The notes under the pieces are model-generated. The model saw nothing but the letters and a program-made list of their open reading frames with translations, did not search any database and was not told the origin of the DNA. A DNA stretch of 64,000 bases from Hallerella succinigenes (lineage in GTDB: Bacteria > Fibrobacterota > Fibrobacteria > Fibrobacterales > Fibrobacteraceae): positions 2,418,001 to 2,482,000 of the forward strand of contig NZ_PGEX01000001.1 in NCBI RefSeq assembly GCF_002797675.1. Reading direction: 5' to 3'. Positions 33,827 to 42,347 of this stretch are shown here, piece after piece. Position 1 is the stretch's first letter. The number at the start of each line of letters is the position of its first letter. A program made the translations under genes and the position numbers.

Positions 33827-34273
33827 ATGGAAGTTATTCTTAAAGCCAATGTGCCGAACCTCGGCAACATGATGGACGTGGTGAAGGTAAAGAACGGCTA
33901 TGCCATGAACTACCTCATCCCGAACAAGCTCGCTATCCGTGCTACGGAAGAAGCTAAGAAGAAGATTGCTGAAAACCGCGAAGCGATGGAAGCTCTCTTC
34001 AACAAGGAACTCGGCGCTGCACGCGAAGTCGCTGCTAAGCTCGCCGAAGTGACCGTCAACCTCTCTCGTCGCGTTGTCGAAGGCGAACGCCTTTATGGTT
34101 CCGTGACGGCTGCAGATATCGCTGACGAAATCACGAAGCAGGGTATCAAGATCACCCGTGCTCAGGTGGCTCTCGCAGAACCGATCAAGCAGCTCGGTGT
34201 CTATCCGGTGACCATCAAGGTCTTCGGTGAAGTCTCCGCTGAAGTGAAGGTTTGGGTCGTCAAGGCTGACTAA
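33827..34273 (+). CDS. rplI: Ribosomal protein bL9
   Basis: A 148-aa bL9: N-terminal rRNA-binding domain (VILKANVPNLGNMMDVVKVK, NGYAMNYLIP), long connecting helix (EAKKKIAENREAMEALF) and C-terminal domain (LYGSVTAADIADEI). A ribosome site (AAGGAGC) overlaps the gap after rpsR. It ends the operon before the terminator at 34301. Confidence 0.97.
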   Translation: MEVILKANVPNLGNMMDVVKVKNGYAMNYLIPNKLAIRATEEAKKKIAENREAMEALFNKELGAAREVAAKLAEVTVNLSRRVVEGERLYGSVTAADIADEITKQGIKITRAQVALAEPIKQLGVYPVTIKVFGEVSAEVKVWVVKAD

Positions 34274-34300
34274 GCTGAAACGTTCCTTTTCAAGCTTTGA

Positions 34301-34337
34301 AAACAAAAAACCGTCCCTTTGGGACGGTTTTTTGTTT
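34301..34337 (+). terminator. Strong intrinsic terminator of ribosomal operon
   Basis: A perfect 17-bp stem (AAACAAAAAACCGTCCC and its complement) with a TTT loop; the 3' arm ends in a T-tract. It may act in both directions. Confidence 0.9.
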
Positions 34338-34368
34338 GCAGTCCTATTTTTTGCTATTTTACAAGCAA

Positions 34369-35778
34369 ATGCATAAGTTTGCTCTTTTACCATTGTTTGC
34401 GGCTCTGTTGTTCGCTTCTTCGGCGAATGCGCAGGTCCGTGATTTGTTTGCCGAATTTGAAGAAGAAACCAAGACGGCGGATTCTGCCGCTACGGTCGCA
34501 CCCACTTCGTCAAGCTCGGACAGTTCGAGTGTCCTAGCGAGCGAAGTGCCGCAATCCAGTTCAAGTGAGGCGGCATCCTCCTCTTCGAGTCTTCGCAATG
34601 ACGGTTCTTCTTCGAGTGTCCTTGCGAGCGAAGTGCCGCAATCCAGTTCAAGTGCGGCGTCTTCCTCCTCTTCGAGTCTTCGCAATGACGGTTCTTCTTC
34701 GAGTGTCCTTGCGAGCGAAGTGCCGCAATCCAGTTCAAGTGAGGCGTCTTCCTCCTCTTCGAGTCTTCGCAATGACGGTTCTTCTTCGAGTGTCCTTGTG
34801 AGCGAAGTGCCGCAATCCAGTTCAAGTGAGGCGGCATCCTCCTCTTCGAGTCTTCGCAATGACACTTCATCTTCGAGTGTAGCCGTGTCTTCGTCTTCGA
34901 TTTCCCGTCGAGATATCTTGGGACCGACCAAGGTTTCGAAGGTTTACAGTATCGACGAAATGAAAGGGCAGTACAAGAGCCCGCGTAAGGCTTTGTTCTT
35001 CTCTCTTGTGATTCCTGGCTCGGGGCAGCTTTATGTGGGCGGTTCCACTTTCAACTACGTCCGTGGCGCGGCCTATCTTGCGATTGAAGGCGCTCTGTGG
35101 GGCGGTTGGTACTACTATTCCGTTCACAAGTACAACAAGCAGGTGAAGCGTTACAAGAAGTTTGCCAAGAATCATTACAGCGCTTATACGTATGAATCCA
35201 AGATTCACGATCTGTACAACAGCTTGGATGATTCGGACGAAGAAGCGGAATTCATCGAAAGATATCTGTCAAACCGTGAAACGTACTGCAAGTCTATTTA
35301 CGGAAACGCTTCGACCAACGGTTGCTATGTCGAAGGCAAGGAACTCACGAACGACAAGAATCACACGAATCATGTGAACGGATCGTTCAGCCTGTACAAT
35401 TCAGGTTCGTATTATTCCACCATTGCCGGTTCTGCCTATGTGCTCGGCTGGGATGACGTAGAGGATGAAGCGGCCGCATCCGCGCTTAACCTTTCGGATA
35501 ATGATGCAGAAACCGTCGCTTTGGGAACTTCGACAAATTGGAAGACTTACCGCAGCATGCGCAACAAGGCGAACGATTATGCCGACATGCAGGCGTGGTT
35601 CTTTGGCGGCTTGATTTTGAATCATATCGTGTCGGCTCTCGATGCAGCCTGGTCGGCGCATTCCCACAACAAGGTTCTTTACGAAGAAGAACTTTCCTGG
35701 TATGACAAGCTCCATTTTGAAGGCGGTTTCATTCCGATGAATTCGCAGTCGATGGTGAACGTTTACTTTAACTTCTAG
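34369..35778 (+). CDS. Secreted Ser-rich protein with DUF5683-like membrane domain
   Basis: A 469-aa protein. ATG 34369 gives a clean signal peptide (LFASSANAQ). Residues about 40-180 are a Ser-rich linker made of four 29-residue repeats (SSSSVLASEVPQSSSS then SSSSSLRNDG). From about 205 a domain begins SPRKALFFSLVIPGSGQLYVGG, with hydrophobic helices around 230 and 415; the PGxGQxY core resembles DUF5683 proteins. The function is unknown; the linker should place the domain across or at the envelope. The next gene, five bases away, encodes a shorter relative without the linker. The linker DNA is a tandem repeat. Confidence 0.75.
   Translation: MHKFALLPLFAALLFASSANAQVRDLFAEFEEETKTADSAATVAPTSSSSDSSSVLASEVPQSSSSEAASSSSSLRNDGSSSSVLASEVPQSSSSAASSSSSSLRNDGSSSSVLASEVPQSSSSEASSSSSSLRNDGSSSSVLVSEVPQSSSSEAASSSSSLRNDTSSSSVAVSSSSISRRDILGPTKVSKVYSIDEMKGQYKSPRKALFFSLVIPGSGQLYVGGSTFNYVRGAAYLAIEGALWGGWYYYSVHKYNKQVKRYKKFAKNHYSAYTYESKIHDLYNSLDDSDEEAEFIERYLSNRETYCKSIYGNASTNGCYVEGKELTNDKNHTNHVNGSFSLYNSGSYYSTIAGSAYVLGWDDVEDEAAASALNLSDNDAETVALGTSTNWKTYRSMRNKANDYADMQAWFFGGLILNHIVSALDAAWSAHSHNKVLYEEELSWYDKLHFEGGFIPMNSQSMVNVYFNF
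34524..34880 (+). repeat. Four 87-bp in-frame tandem repeats
   Basis: Units begin (ttcgagtgtc) at 34524, 34611, 34698 and 34785, with a partial fifth at 34872. They are nearly identical. Read on the minus strand each unit holds GTCATTGCGAAGACTCGAAG and CTGGATTGCGGCACTTCGCT, matching the style of the dispersed repeat at 29140. Confidence 0.9.
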
Positions 35779-35783
35779 ACCGC

Positions 35784-36524
35784 ATGAAAAAACTGCTCGT
35801 AGTCTTTTTGATGGTGCTCCTCTGTTCTGCGGAAGCCTTTGCGCAGCCGATGGTGATTACTGTCGACGAATCGATCAGCCGGAACTCGTCAAAAAGTTTG
35901 GCGCTTGCAATCGGAGCTTCTGTTTTGCTTCCGGGACTTGGCCAGCATTACTTGGGCGAACAATCCTATGCGAAGGCGTTCATTTGGACGGATGTGGCTC
36001 TTTGGGTAGCGACTTTTGGCAGCTACTATTTTGGAGAACGTCAAATTGCGAGCGCGCGATCCTATGCCTCCCGTTATGCGGGAATTTCGAATCCGCCTTC
36101 GAGCGAAAGCTTTTTGAATTTGATGGCGGATTACCGCAGCCGTGGCGGTGTCGATGGCGAAAACGCCAATCCGGATTCGGATGAAGATTACAACCAGGCG
36201 ATGCTTCGCAGCGGAAAAGCGATTGATGAAGATTATCCTTACGACGAAGAGCATACTTGGAATTGGGGATCGAGCGATAATCCGGAAACCTCTAGGCACA
36301 TGGATCATTACAGCGACATTTTGCGCAATTACCGTATCTCTCGCATCGCCTTTCAGATTTCGATTGGAGCCTTAATTTTGAATCGCGTCATTTCTGTTCT
36401 TGACGTAATGCGAATATATCGTTCGACTTCGAGCAATCTTGCCACGGTAGAACCTCGCCGTTGGAATGTGTTCCCGGAATTTCGTCCGGAAGGCCCTGGC
36501 GCTACGTTCCTGATTTCTTTCTAA
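35784..36524 (+). CDS. DUF5683-like membrane protein
   Basis: A 246-aa protein with a signal peptide (LLCSAEAFAQ) and the same core as the preceding gene: ALAIGASVLLPGLGQHYLGEQSYAKAF, then AFIWTDVALWVATFGSYYFGER and a late hydrophobic helix IAFQISIGALILNRVISVLD. The acidic middle segment (about 110-165) is probably exposed. It lacks the Ser-rich linker. The two genes look like an ancient tandem duplication and are cotranscribed. Function unknown. Confidence 0.72.
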   Translation: MKKLLVVFLMVLLCSAEAFAQPMVITVDESISRNSSKSLALAIGASVLLPGLGQHYLGEQSYAKAFIWTDVALWVATFGSYYFGERQIASARSYASRYAGISNPPSSESFLNLMADYRSRGGVDGENANPDSDEDYNQAMLRSGKAIDEDYPYDEEHTWNWGSSDNPETSRHMDHYSDILRNYRISRIAFQISIGALILNRVISVLDVMRIYRSTSSNLATVEPRRWNVFPEFRPEGPGATFLISF

Positions 36525-36622
36525 GACAAACAACTTTTTATATGTAAAAAGTGTTGTAAAAAACAAAACGGTAAATTTCCAATTTCTGACACACTTTTCG
36601 GAGCCTTTTGTTCTATTGGGGG

Positions 36623-36651
36623 AGTCGCCTTCGGCTTGGGGCGTCTTTTTT
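36623..36651 (+). terminator. Probable terminator after the DUF5683-like pair
   Basis: Stem AGTCGCC/GGGCGTCT with one mismatch, loop TTCGGCTT, then TTTTTT. A weaker AT-rich hairpin lies at 36528-36556. No gene is seen in 36525-36680. Confidence 0.55.
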
Positions 36652-36683
36652 GTTCCAGCTCTGAAACTTTGGAATGCTAAAAA

Positions 36684-36714
36684 AGAAAAAACCACTCAAG
36701 AAGAGTGGTTTTTG
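36684..36714 (-). terminator. Terminator of tRNA-Gly copy 1
   Basis: Minus strand: AAAACCACTC/GAGTGGTTTT stem, TTCTT loop, T-tract, five bases after the tRNA. Confidence 0.85.
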
Positions 36715-36718
36715 AGAG

Positions 36719-36791
<73 letters not shown>

Positions 36792-36803
36792 AGGGGTGTC
36801 CCA

Positions 36804-36831
36804 AGTATAGAAATAAAATGAATCTCCTCAA
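36804..36831 (-). promoter_or_regulatory. Promoter of tRNA-Gly copy 1
   Basis: Minus strand TTGAGG (36831-36826), 16-base spacer, TATACT (36809-36804), 12 bases before the tRNA. Confidence 0.65.
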
Positions 36832-36883
36832 AGGGGTTCCCTAAAAAAATTCACTTTTTTAAAGAAATTTTCGACGTTAAAAA

Positions 36884-36914
36884 AGAAAAAACCACTCAAG
36901 AAGAGTGGTTTTTA
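36884..36914 (-). terminator. Terminator of tRNA-Gly copy 2
   Basis: Same stem and T-tract as copy 1, with one base changed at 36914. Confidence 0.85.
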
Positions 36915-36918
36915 AGAG

Positions 36919-36991
<73 letters not shown>

Positions 36992-37003
36992 GAGGACACG
37001 CCA

Positions 37004-37032
37004 ATAATAACTATAAAAAATCGGAGTGTCAA
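37004..37032 (-). promoter_or_regulatory. Consensus promoter of tRNA-Gly copy 2
   Basis: Minus strand TTGACA (37032-37027), 17-base spacer, TATTAT (37009-37004), 12 bases upstream of the tRNA. Confidence 0.8.
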
Positions 37033-37068
37033 GGGCAGAAAAGAGGGAAAATGAAAAAAAATGAATTT

Positions 37069-38178
37069 TTATTCCTCGTCCGACCTGTTTTCTTCGTGAA
37101 CGTCGGGATGCATGAACTTTAAGGCGTACACGACCGTTTCATGGCTCTTGCCTTTGAGTTCAAAAGTTCCCTTGGGCAGCGGATGGTAACGGCCCACGTT
37201 CGGCAAGGCTTCTAAAAGTTCTTTGGAAATCAGGAATTCTTCACCGAGCATTCTGCAAAGATCCTGCAGGCGGGATGTCGTGTTGATGGCGTCGCCGTGG
37301 TAAGCCATTTCACTGCGGAAGTTGCCGACTTCGGTCATGGTGACCTTTCCCCAGTGGGCTGCGGCCTTGAAAGTGGGGTAGGCACCGAATTCCGCGCGGA
37401 AGCGGCGACGTGTGCGGAAGAAACAACGCTTTAAGTCGCCAAAGCAAAGTATAGGACGGGGATTTTTACGGCAGGCGGAAAGCGGCCAGGTCAGGTAGAC
37501 GCCATCGCCTGCGATCTGGTAAATGTCGCCGCCGTTTTCTTCGCAGCAGTTCGACAGCAGTCGGTAGTATTCTTTGAGGAATCGGCTGTATTTGATGTGT
37601 CCCATCTGTTCGGCGAGGTGTGTCGATTGGCTAAGATCCACGAACATAAAGACGAGTTCGACTTCGGTCGGGTTCTGGGTCTTGCCGAGGACCGCGTTGA
37701 GAAATACGTTGAGACCGAACTTCTTGTTCACGGAACGGATGAACGTGATAAAGAATCCGCAGAGCACGCCGTAGATGGCGAAGGACTGGACAAATGGCAG
37801 TTGGAAAGCGTCGCGGATCGATTCTATTCCCTGCTCATCGATCAAAAATCCATCCTTGTACCAGTTCTGTACCAGAATGCAAAGCGTGATATCGATAAAG
37901 ACGACGGCGATAAAATACCAGAGACGAATGAGGAAGGCTCCGATAATCGGACGGGGGTCCTGATCGTCGTGAAGAACGATCACGTCGTAAACACCGTGCG
38001 AAAGCCCCGTCAGAATCGAGAACTGGAGCGCGTTCATGAAAAGGATCGGATCAAGCGCCTGGGGCGTGCCGTAAAAATGGAAATAGCAAAACAGCAAACT
38101 GAAAAAAGTCCAACAGCCTATGTAAAAGGCGATGGATTTGATTTTTCTCTTTTGAAGTCTTGTACTGATGATTGCCAT
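37069..38178 (-). CDS. Membrane class III adenylate/guanylate cyclase
   Basis: A 369-aa protein from ATG 38178 (AAAGG upstream); a GTG at 38214 would add 12 residues. Four hydrophobic segments lie in the first 170 residues, then a class III cyclase domain: metal Asp in FMFVDLSQSTHLAEQMG and in YQIAGDGVYLTW, the Asn/Arg transition-state pair in GDAINTTSRLQ, and a base-recognition Lys in FELKGKSHE. The key residues look intact, so it probably makes a cyclic nucleotide at the inner membrane. cAMP versus cGMP cannot be decided by eye. It follows a small membrane gene by eight bases. Confidence 0.85.
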   Translation of the reverse strand: MAIISTRLQKRKIKSIAFYIGCWTFFSLLFCYFHFYGTPQALDPILFMNALQFSILTGLSHGVYDVIVLHDDQDPRPIIGAFLIRLWYFIAVVFIDITLCILVQNWYKDGFLIDEQGIESIRDAFQLPFVQSFAIYGVLCGFFITFIRSVNKKFGLNVFLNAVLGKTQNPTEVELVFMFVDLSQSTHLAEQMGHIKYSRFLKEYYRLLSNCCEENGGDIYQIAGDGVYLTWPLSACRKNPRPILCFGDLKRCFFRTRRRFRAEFGAYPTFKAAAHWGKVTMTEVGNFRSEMAYHGDAINTTSRLQDLCRMLGEEFLISKELLEALPNVGRYHPLPKGTFELKGKSHETVVYALKFMHPDVHEENRSDEE

Positions 38179-38186
38179 AAGAGCCT

Positions 38187-38318
38187 TTAGTGCAAAAATA
38201 AGGGGAGGCTCCACAGCATCAAGGCAAGGAAAATTTCCTTATAGGAAGGCCCAAATAGAAGAGCGGAAACAAGAGCGAGAACGACCGACGACAGCAGAAA
38301 AAACAGGATGGAAGGCAT
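38187..38318 (-). CDS. Small two-helix membrane protein (43 aa or longer)
   Basis: MPSILFFLLSSVVLALVSALLFG and EIFLALMLWSLPLFLH are two hydrophobic segments split by GPSYK. The ATG at 38318 has AGG directly against it, a poor site; a GTG at 38360 would add 14 basic residues. The stop is eight bases before the cyclase ATG, and its stop region overlaps the cyclase ribosome site, which suggests coupling. It is not recognised as a known family and could be a chance frame, although the hydrophobic pattern supports it. Confidence 0.42.
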   Translation of the reverse strand: MPSILFFLLSSVVLALVSALLFGPSYKEIFLALMLWSLPLFLH

Positions 38319-38384
38319 CCTTTTTTTTAACAAGGCTTTGAATTTTGATGGAACACTCACGTGGTTAATATATATTCGCTTTGG

Positions 38385-39527
38385 ATGAACGGACTTTATA
38401 TTCACGTCCCTTTTTGTGCAAAAATTTGTGGCTATTGCGATTTTGCAACGGTCGCGAGTTCTGCACGCCTCTTTCGCGAGTATGTGGATTTGCTGTTGCG
38501 GGAAGCGGCAATTCGTTTGGACGAAAATGCGAATTTTGCGAAAGAAATTTCGACTGTCTATTTGGGTGGAGGAACTCCGTCCGCGCTTCCGGTCGAAGAA
38601 TTGTCGCGTTTGGTGCAAGGTCTTGAAAACCTTGGAATTCATTTGAAGGAAATGCGCGAAGTCGATATCGAATGTAACCCGGAATCCTCTTCAGATGCCT
38701 TTTTGGAAGAGGCTTATCGGATCGGGGTGACGCGTTTTAGCCTTGGAATCCAGACCTTTGACGATGCGCTTTTACAGGCGATTGGGCGCAAGGGCTCAGC
38801 GGCGGAGAGCCGAGATGCGCTTTCGAGAATTTTGCGTTTTACGCAAAAAAACGGGCTTCATGCGACTGCGGACCTTATGTTTTGGCTTCCGGGCCAGACG
38901 CTCGAACGTTTTGAAAAAGATGTGACGGAACTTGCGGAATCGGGCATTGGACATGTGAGCTTTTACGGTCTCACGCTGAATTCGCATACGGTTCTTGGCA
39001 GGCGCTTTGAAAAGGGGGAAATCGCCCTCGACGAAGATCTTTACCCGGCGATGTACCAAAGCGGCGTAAACATTCTCAAAGAACATGGGATTGAGCGCTA
39101 CGAAGTCTCGAATTTTGCGAGAAAAGGCGAAGAAAGCTTGCATAATCGCAATTATTGGCTGCGGGGCGAATATTTGGGCCTTGGACCGGGCGCTCATGGA
39201 TTTATCGGCGATAAACGCATGGCGACACCGGGAAGATATCTCGCTTGGAAGCGCTGGGTGGAAGCGGGCTGTCCCGAAGCTCAAATGGAAGTCGATTTGC
39301 TCGGAAAAAAGGAACGCGTGGACGAAAAAATTTGGCTTTCGTTGCGCACCCGAGAAGGTCTGGATTTGCAATCCCTTGAAAGAGAAGAACTTACGAAAAT
39401 TCCTGACGAAAAAATCCAGCGTTTTGTGGACCAGGGATACCTCAAAAAGAGCGGCTCTCGCGTATTTCTCGTCGGAGATGGCTGGCTTTTGATGGATTCC
39501 ATCGTGGAGAATCTTTTGCCGGAATGA
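38385..39527 (+). CDS. hemW: Radical SAM heme chaperone HemW
   Basis: A 380-aa protein with the HemW/HemN-like radical SAM Cys motif CAKICGYC near residue 15 after GLYIHVPF. YLGGGTPSALP and SLGIQTFDDALLQAIGR (HemW, not HemN) follow, and the C-terminal HemN-like domain holds GPGAHGF and RNYWL. HemW binds heme and hands it to respiratory enzymes; earlier annotations call it coproporphyrinogen oxidase. A TATATT hexamer lies only about 15 bases before the ATG, so the mRNA may have almost no leader. Confidence 0.9.
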   Translation: MNGLYIHVPFCAKICGYCDFATVASSARLFREYVDLLLREAAIRLDENANFAKEISTVYLGGGTPSALPVEELSRLVQGLENLGIHLKEMREVDIECNPESSSDAFLEEAYRIGVTRFSLGIQTFDDALLQAIGRKGSAAESRDALSRILRFTQKNGLHATADLMFWLPGQTLERFEKDVTELAESGIGHVSFYGLTLNSHTVLGRRFEKGEIALDEDLYPAMYQSGVNILKEHGIERYEVSNFARKGEESLHNRNYWLRGEYLGLGPGAHGFIGDKRMATPGRYLAWKRWVEAGCPEAQMEVDLLGKKERVDEKIWLSLRTREGLDLQSLEREELTKIPDEKIQRFVDQGYLKKSGSRVFLVGDGWLLMDSIVENLLPE

Positions 39528-39644
39528 GATTTTTGGCGGTTGCAAAAATCTTACATTGTAAATATCTGAGTACATTCCTAAATATTTGGTTTATCTTTAT
39601 AATAAGAAAGAAACCTTTCGGGCGTTGCTTTGTGAGAATCTAAT

Positions 39645-42332
39645 ATGTTTCGTTGGTTCTTGAATTTTGTATCCGTAAGGATTTTTTGTGTCGTTGCTTT
39701 TTCGGCTGCGATGGTTTTTTCTGCTGTAGAATGCCCGGTTAAAGGCGCTTGCCGTTATTATTCCATTTATACGTCTCCGATTTCCTATTTGTGGACCGTT
39801 CCGGACGGTGTGGACACCTGGAATTCGGAGAGTGCGATTAAAGGCGCAAGCTTTTTGGTTTATGCGCCGAACGACACGCTCCTTTTGAATCCTTGTACAA
39901 AGGATTATTCGACGGGAAAAACGACCTGTTCGACAACGGATTCCCTTTCGCATCCGACGGCTTCGGTGACCGCCGATACGGTCAAGGGATTTGTCTATGT
40001 GAAGGCTTCTTCGCAGTTCCCGGCGACGCATATTCCGCTTGGAATGGCGGTCGATCCCAATGCGGAACCGGTGATTTTCCGCTATTACACGTTCTACGTG
40101 CCATATCTTGAATTTTCCTATATGAATGCGAAGGGCGATACGGTTGTGGTCGATGAAAAATCGGTTTTCAATCTGCCGGTGGATTCGTCTTTGACGGTCT
40201 TTGTGCGTTCGGTGATTCCAGTCGGTCCGGATTCCGGTTTGACGGATACGACGATCCACAAGCGTTCTTTTGCGCTGAATCCCAAGCGTGGCTCCGAAAA
40301 TCTCGTGTTTACGACCTTGGCGGGGGATACGACGGATCAGGTCATTTTGCAAAAGGGCGTTGGCGCTTTCCAGATTCATGCGGTCTCTGCGGTTTCGGGT
40401 GGGGAATTTACGGCGAGCGGTTTGGTGAACCCGTCGGATTCCTCGTATTTTGTGAACGAAACCTTCCCCGGTTCGCTCGCCTTTGAGTATTCGGATTTGC
40501 CGTCCCTCGACAGCGCCTTTATTTACGATGCAAACGGTGACGGTGTGGGCGATAGTATCATCGCTTATCTTTCTGGTAAAACGCAGACGGTTTCTCTCGA
40601 CAGCTTCTTTACCACCTGGCCGAACGGCAGCAAGCGCACACAGTATTCGGGCGATTACAATGTGAATGCCGAAGGGACGGTGCTCGAACTTTTAGACGTG
40701 AAGACATCCCTTGCCAAGGATTCCGCGACGGGTGAATTGATCGTGTATGTGACGTCGGAAGAGAGCGGTTCTGCGGCAGAACTCAGCACGGTTCTTCAGG
40801 ACCGTATCGGTCCTGCCATTCAGGGAGTGACTCTCATCAAGGGTCAGGGCGAAGCTCAGGACACCCTCGTCATCGACTTCAACAAGGATTTGGACACGTC
40901 GTTTACAGAAGGCTCTGTTCTGCAACTTGCGAACGGCGAAAAAGTGACCGTGAAGGCGATTTCGAAGGACGGCTCCCGTTGGATCTTTACAACGGATCCG
41001 GGCACTGTAGAAGTCGGGGATTCGCTTTCGGTGGTCGTCGGACTTGGCGACTTGGGCCTTGTGGCTGCAGACGGTAATGTAGCGACTTACAACTTGCCTG
41101 CGGAAGTAACGAATGCGGGCCATGTGTATCTGTCTAATGAAAACAACGGTTTCTTTGATTCGGACGGCGACGGCAAAATGGATTCCGTGACGATCGGCGT
41201 AGACAGCCCGATTACGCAAGAAGAACTCGCCAATTTGAACTTCCAATTTTTCTGGCTCGATTCCGCAAAAAATGAAATGATCATCACTCCGGATCCGGAA
41301 GATTTGACCCTTTCCGAAGACGGCAAAATTATTTCATACAAGCTTTCGAAAAAGGAACAGGCGATGGTAATGCCGAACCTCACATCGATTGACGATCCGA
41401 ATGCGTACGGCTATTCCGCAATGGAAAACATTACCGTCGTCAATGGAGATTCCAGCTCGACGATCCAGTATCTGAATATGAATGATCGTATGGCTCCGGT
41501 AATCACCTCCACTTTCCTCAATCCGGAATCGAGTAACGAAAAACGTCCGGACCGCTTGGTCATAACCTTCTCGGAATCAATCGATGTGAACGCGATCCGC
41601 AATCCGAACTTTATCGGCTTTGTCGTGGACGGTGATTCCGTGTACTTCGACTTCTCTTATGCAATCTGGAACGAAGACAGCTCGGAAGTTTCGCTGTTGC
41701 TCGGCGAAAATGACGATCTCTTGAACCGTGCAAATCCGAACGACTCCCTCTTCATCCATCCGTCCGCATCCTTTTCGGATAAGAGCGGTAATGCGGTCAG
41801 CGAAACTTCGAAGACCGTGACGATTGAAGGCGATCCGCGCGTGGTGATGGAAACGGCTTCGATGGTGGGTCTTGACCGTGTCGCTTTGGCAGATGACGGC
41901 CCAGAATTTACCGAACGTTTCTTCCCGGAAGGAACTTCGACTAAATCGGAAATGGGCAAGTCTTTGGGCGTGATGCTTGACGTCGCGTTCTCGACGATCT
42001 TTGCCGATTCTTCGGAAGGTGAACTGGATTTGGACAAGATCGGTTTGCACTGGTCGATGGAAATTTATACGAACACCGGATCCTTTGTGGCAAGTGCGAA
42101 TAATAAGATTCTTTGCAGCGACGAGGATTTTGGCGGAAACTGCTTTGAAAATGCGAAAAGACTTTACTTGCGCTGGAATTTACGTGCGAATTCAGGACGT
42201 AAAGCGGGCGTGGGCGTTTATCTGGCTCAGTTCCATTTGAAGGTGTACGGAAGCAAAAATTCCTACACTTATGATAAAATTTTCAAATGGGGTGTCCATG
42301 GTGGAAAGAATGGGCTTGCTTTGGATGATTGA
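39645..42332 (+). CDS. Large secreted protein with Ca-type DGDG repeats and FlgD-like C-terminus
   Basis: An 895-aa secreted protein. A signal peptide (VAFSAAMVFSAVE) leads to an N-terminal region with Cys pairs (VECPVKGACRYY; NPCTKDYSTGKTTC). From about 280 repeats carry Asp-rich calcium-like motifs (YDANGDGVGDSII; FFDSDGDGKMDSV) and Ig-like modules (DRMAPVITSTFLNPE; DRLVITFSESID). The last 100 residues form a FlgD-like domain (GRKAGVGVYLAQFHLKV) ending FKWGV. The same end recurs in the next gene, 15 bases later. The protein is probably exported to the cell surface; the end domain may be a sorting signal (Fibrobacterota have type IX secretion), but this is inference. Confidence 0.75.
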   Translation: MFRWFLNFVSVRIFCVVAFSAAMVFSAVECPVKGACRYYSIYTSPISYLWTVPDGVDTWNSESAIKGASFLVYAPNDTLLLNPCTKDYSTGKTTCSTTDSLSHPTASVTADTVKGFVYVKASSQFPATHIPLGMAVDPNAEPVIFRYYTFYVPYLEFSYMNAKGDTVVVDEKSVFNLPVDSSLTVFVRSVIPVGPDSGLTDTTIHKRSFALNPKRGSENLVFTTLAGDTTDQVILQKGVGAFQIHAVSAVSGGEFTASGLVNPSDSSYFVNETFPGSLAFEYSDLPSLDSAFIYDANGDGVGDSIIAYLSGKTQTVSLDSFFTTWPNGSKRTQYSGDYNVNAEGTVLELLDVKTSLAKDSATGELIVYVTSEESGSAAELSTVLQDRIGPAIQGVTLIKGQGEAQDTLVIDFNKDLDTSFTEGSVLQLANGEKVTVKAISKDGSRWIFTTDPGTVEVGDSLSVVVGLGDLGLVAADGNVATYNLPAEVTNAGHVYLSNENNGFFDSDGDGKMDSVTIGVDSPITQEELANLNFQFFWLDSAKNEMIITPDPEDLTLSEDGKIISYKLSKKEQAMVMPNLTSIDDPNAYGYSAMENITVVNGDSSSTIQYLNMNDRMAPVITSTFLNPESSNEKRPDRLVITFSESIDVNAIRNPNFIGFVVDGDSVYFDFSYAIWNEDSSEVSLLLGENDDLLNRANPNDSLFIHPSASFSDKSGNAVSETSKTVTIEGDPRVVMETASMVGLDRVALADDGPEFTERFFPEGTSTKSEMGKSLGVMLDVAFSTIFADSSEGELDLDKIGLHWSMEIYTNTGSFVASANNKILCSDEDFGGNCFENAKRLYLRWNLRANSGRKAGVGVYLAQFHLKVYGSKNSYTYDKIFKWGVHGGKNGLALDD

Positions 42333-42347
42333 TAGGAGGAATTGTTT

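Noticed and set aside
34524-34880. CRISPR-like array
   Set aside because: Units are directly contiguous and in frame, with no unique spacers or cas genes.
34359-34931. Antisense frames over the Ser-rich repeat (HCEDSKRR-type repeats)
   Set aside because: Open only because the 87-bp unit lacks stops on both strands; typical false translation of dispersed repeats.
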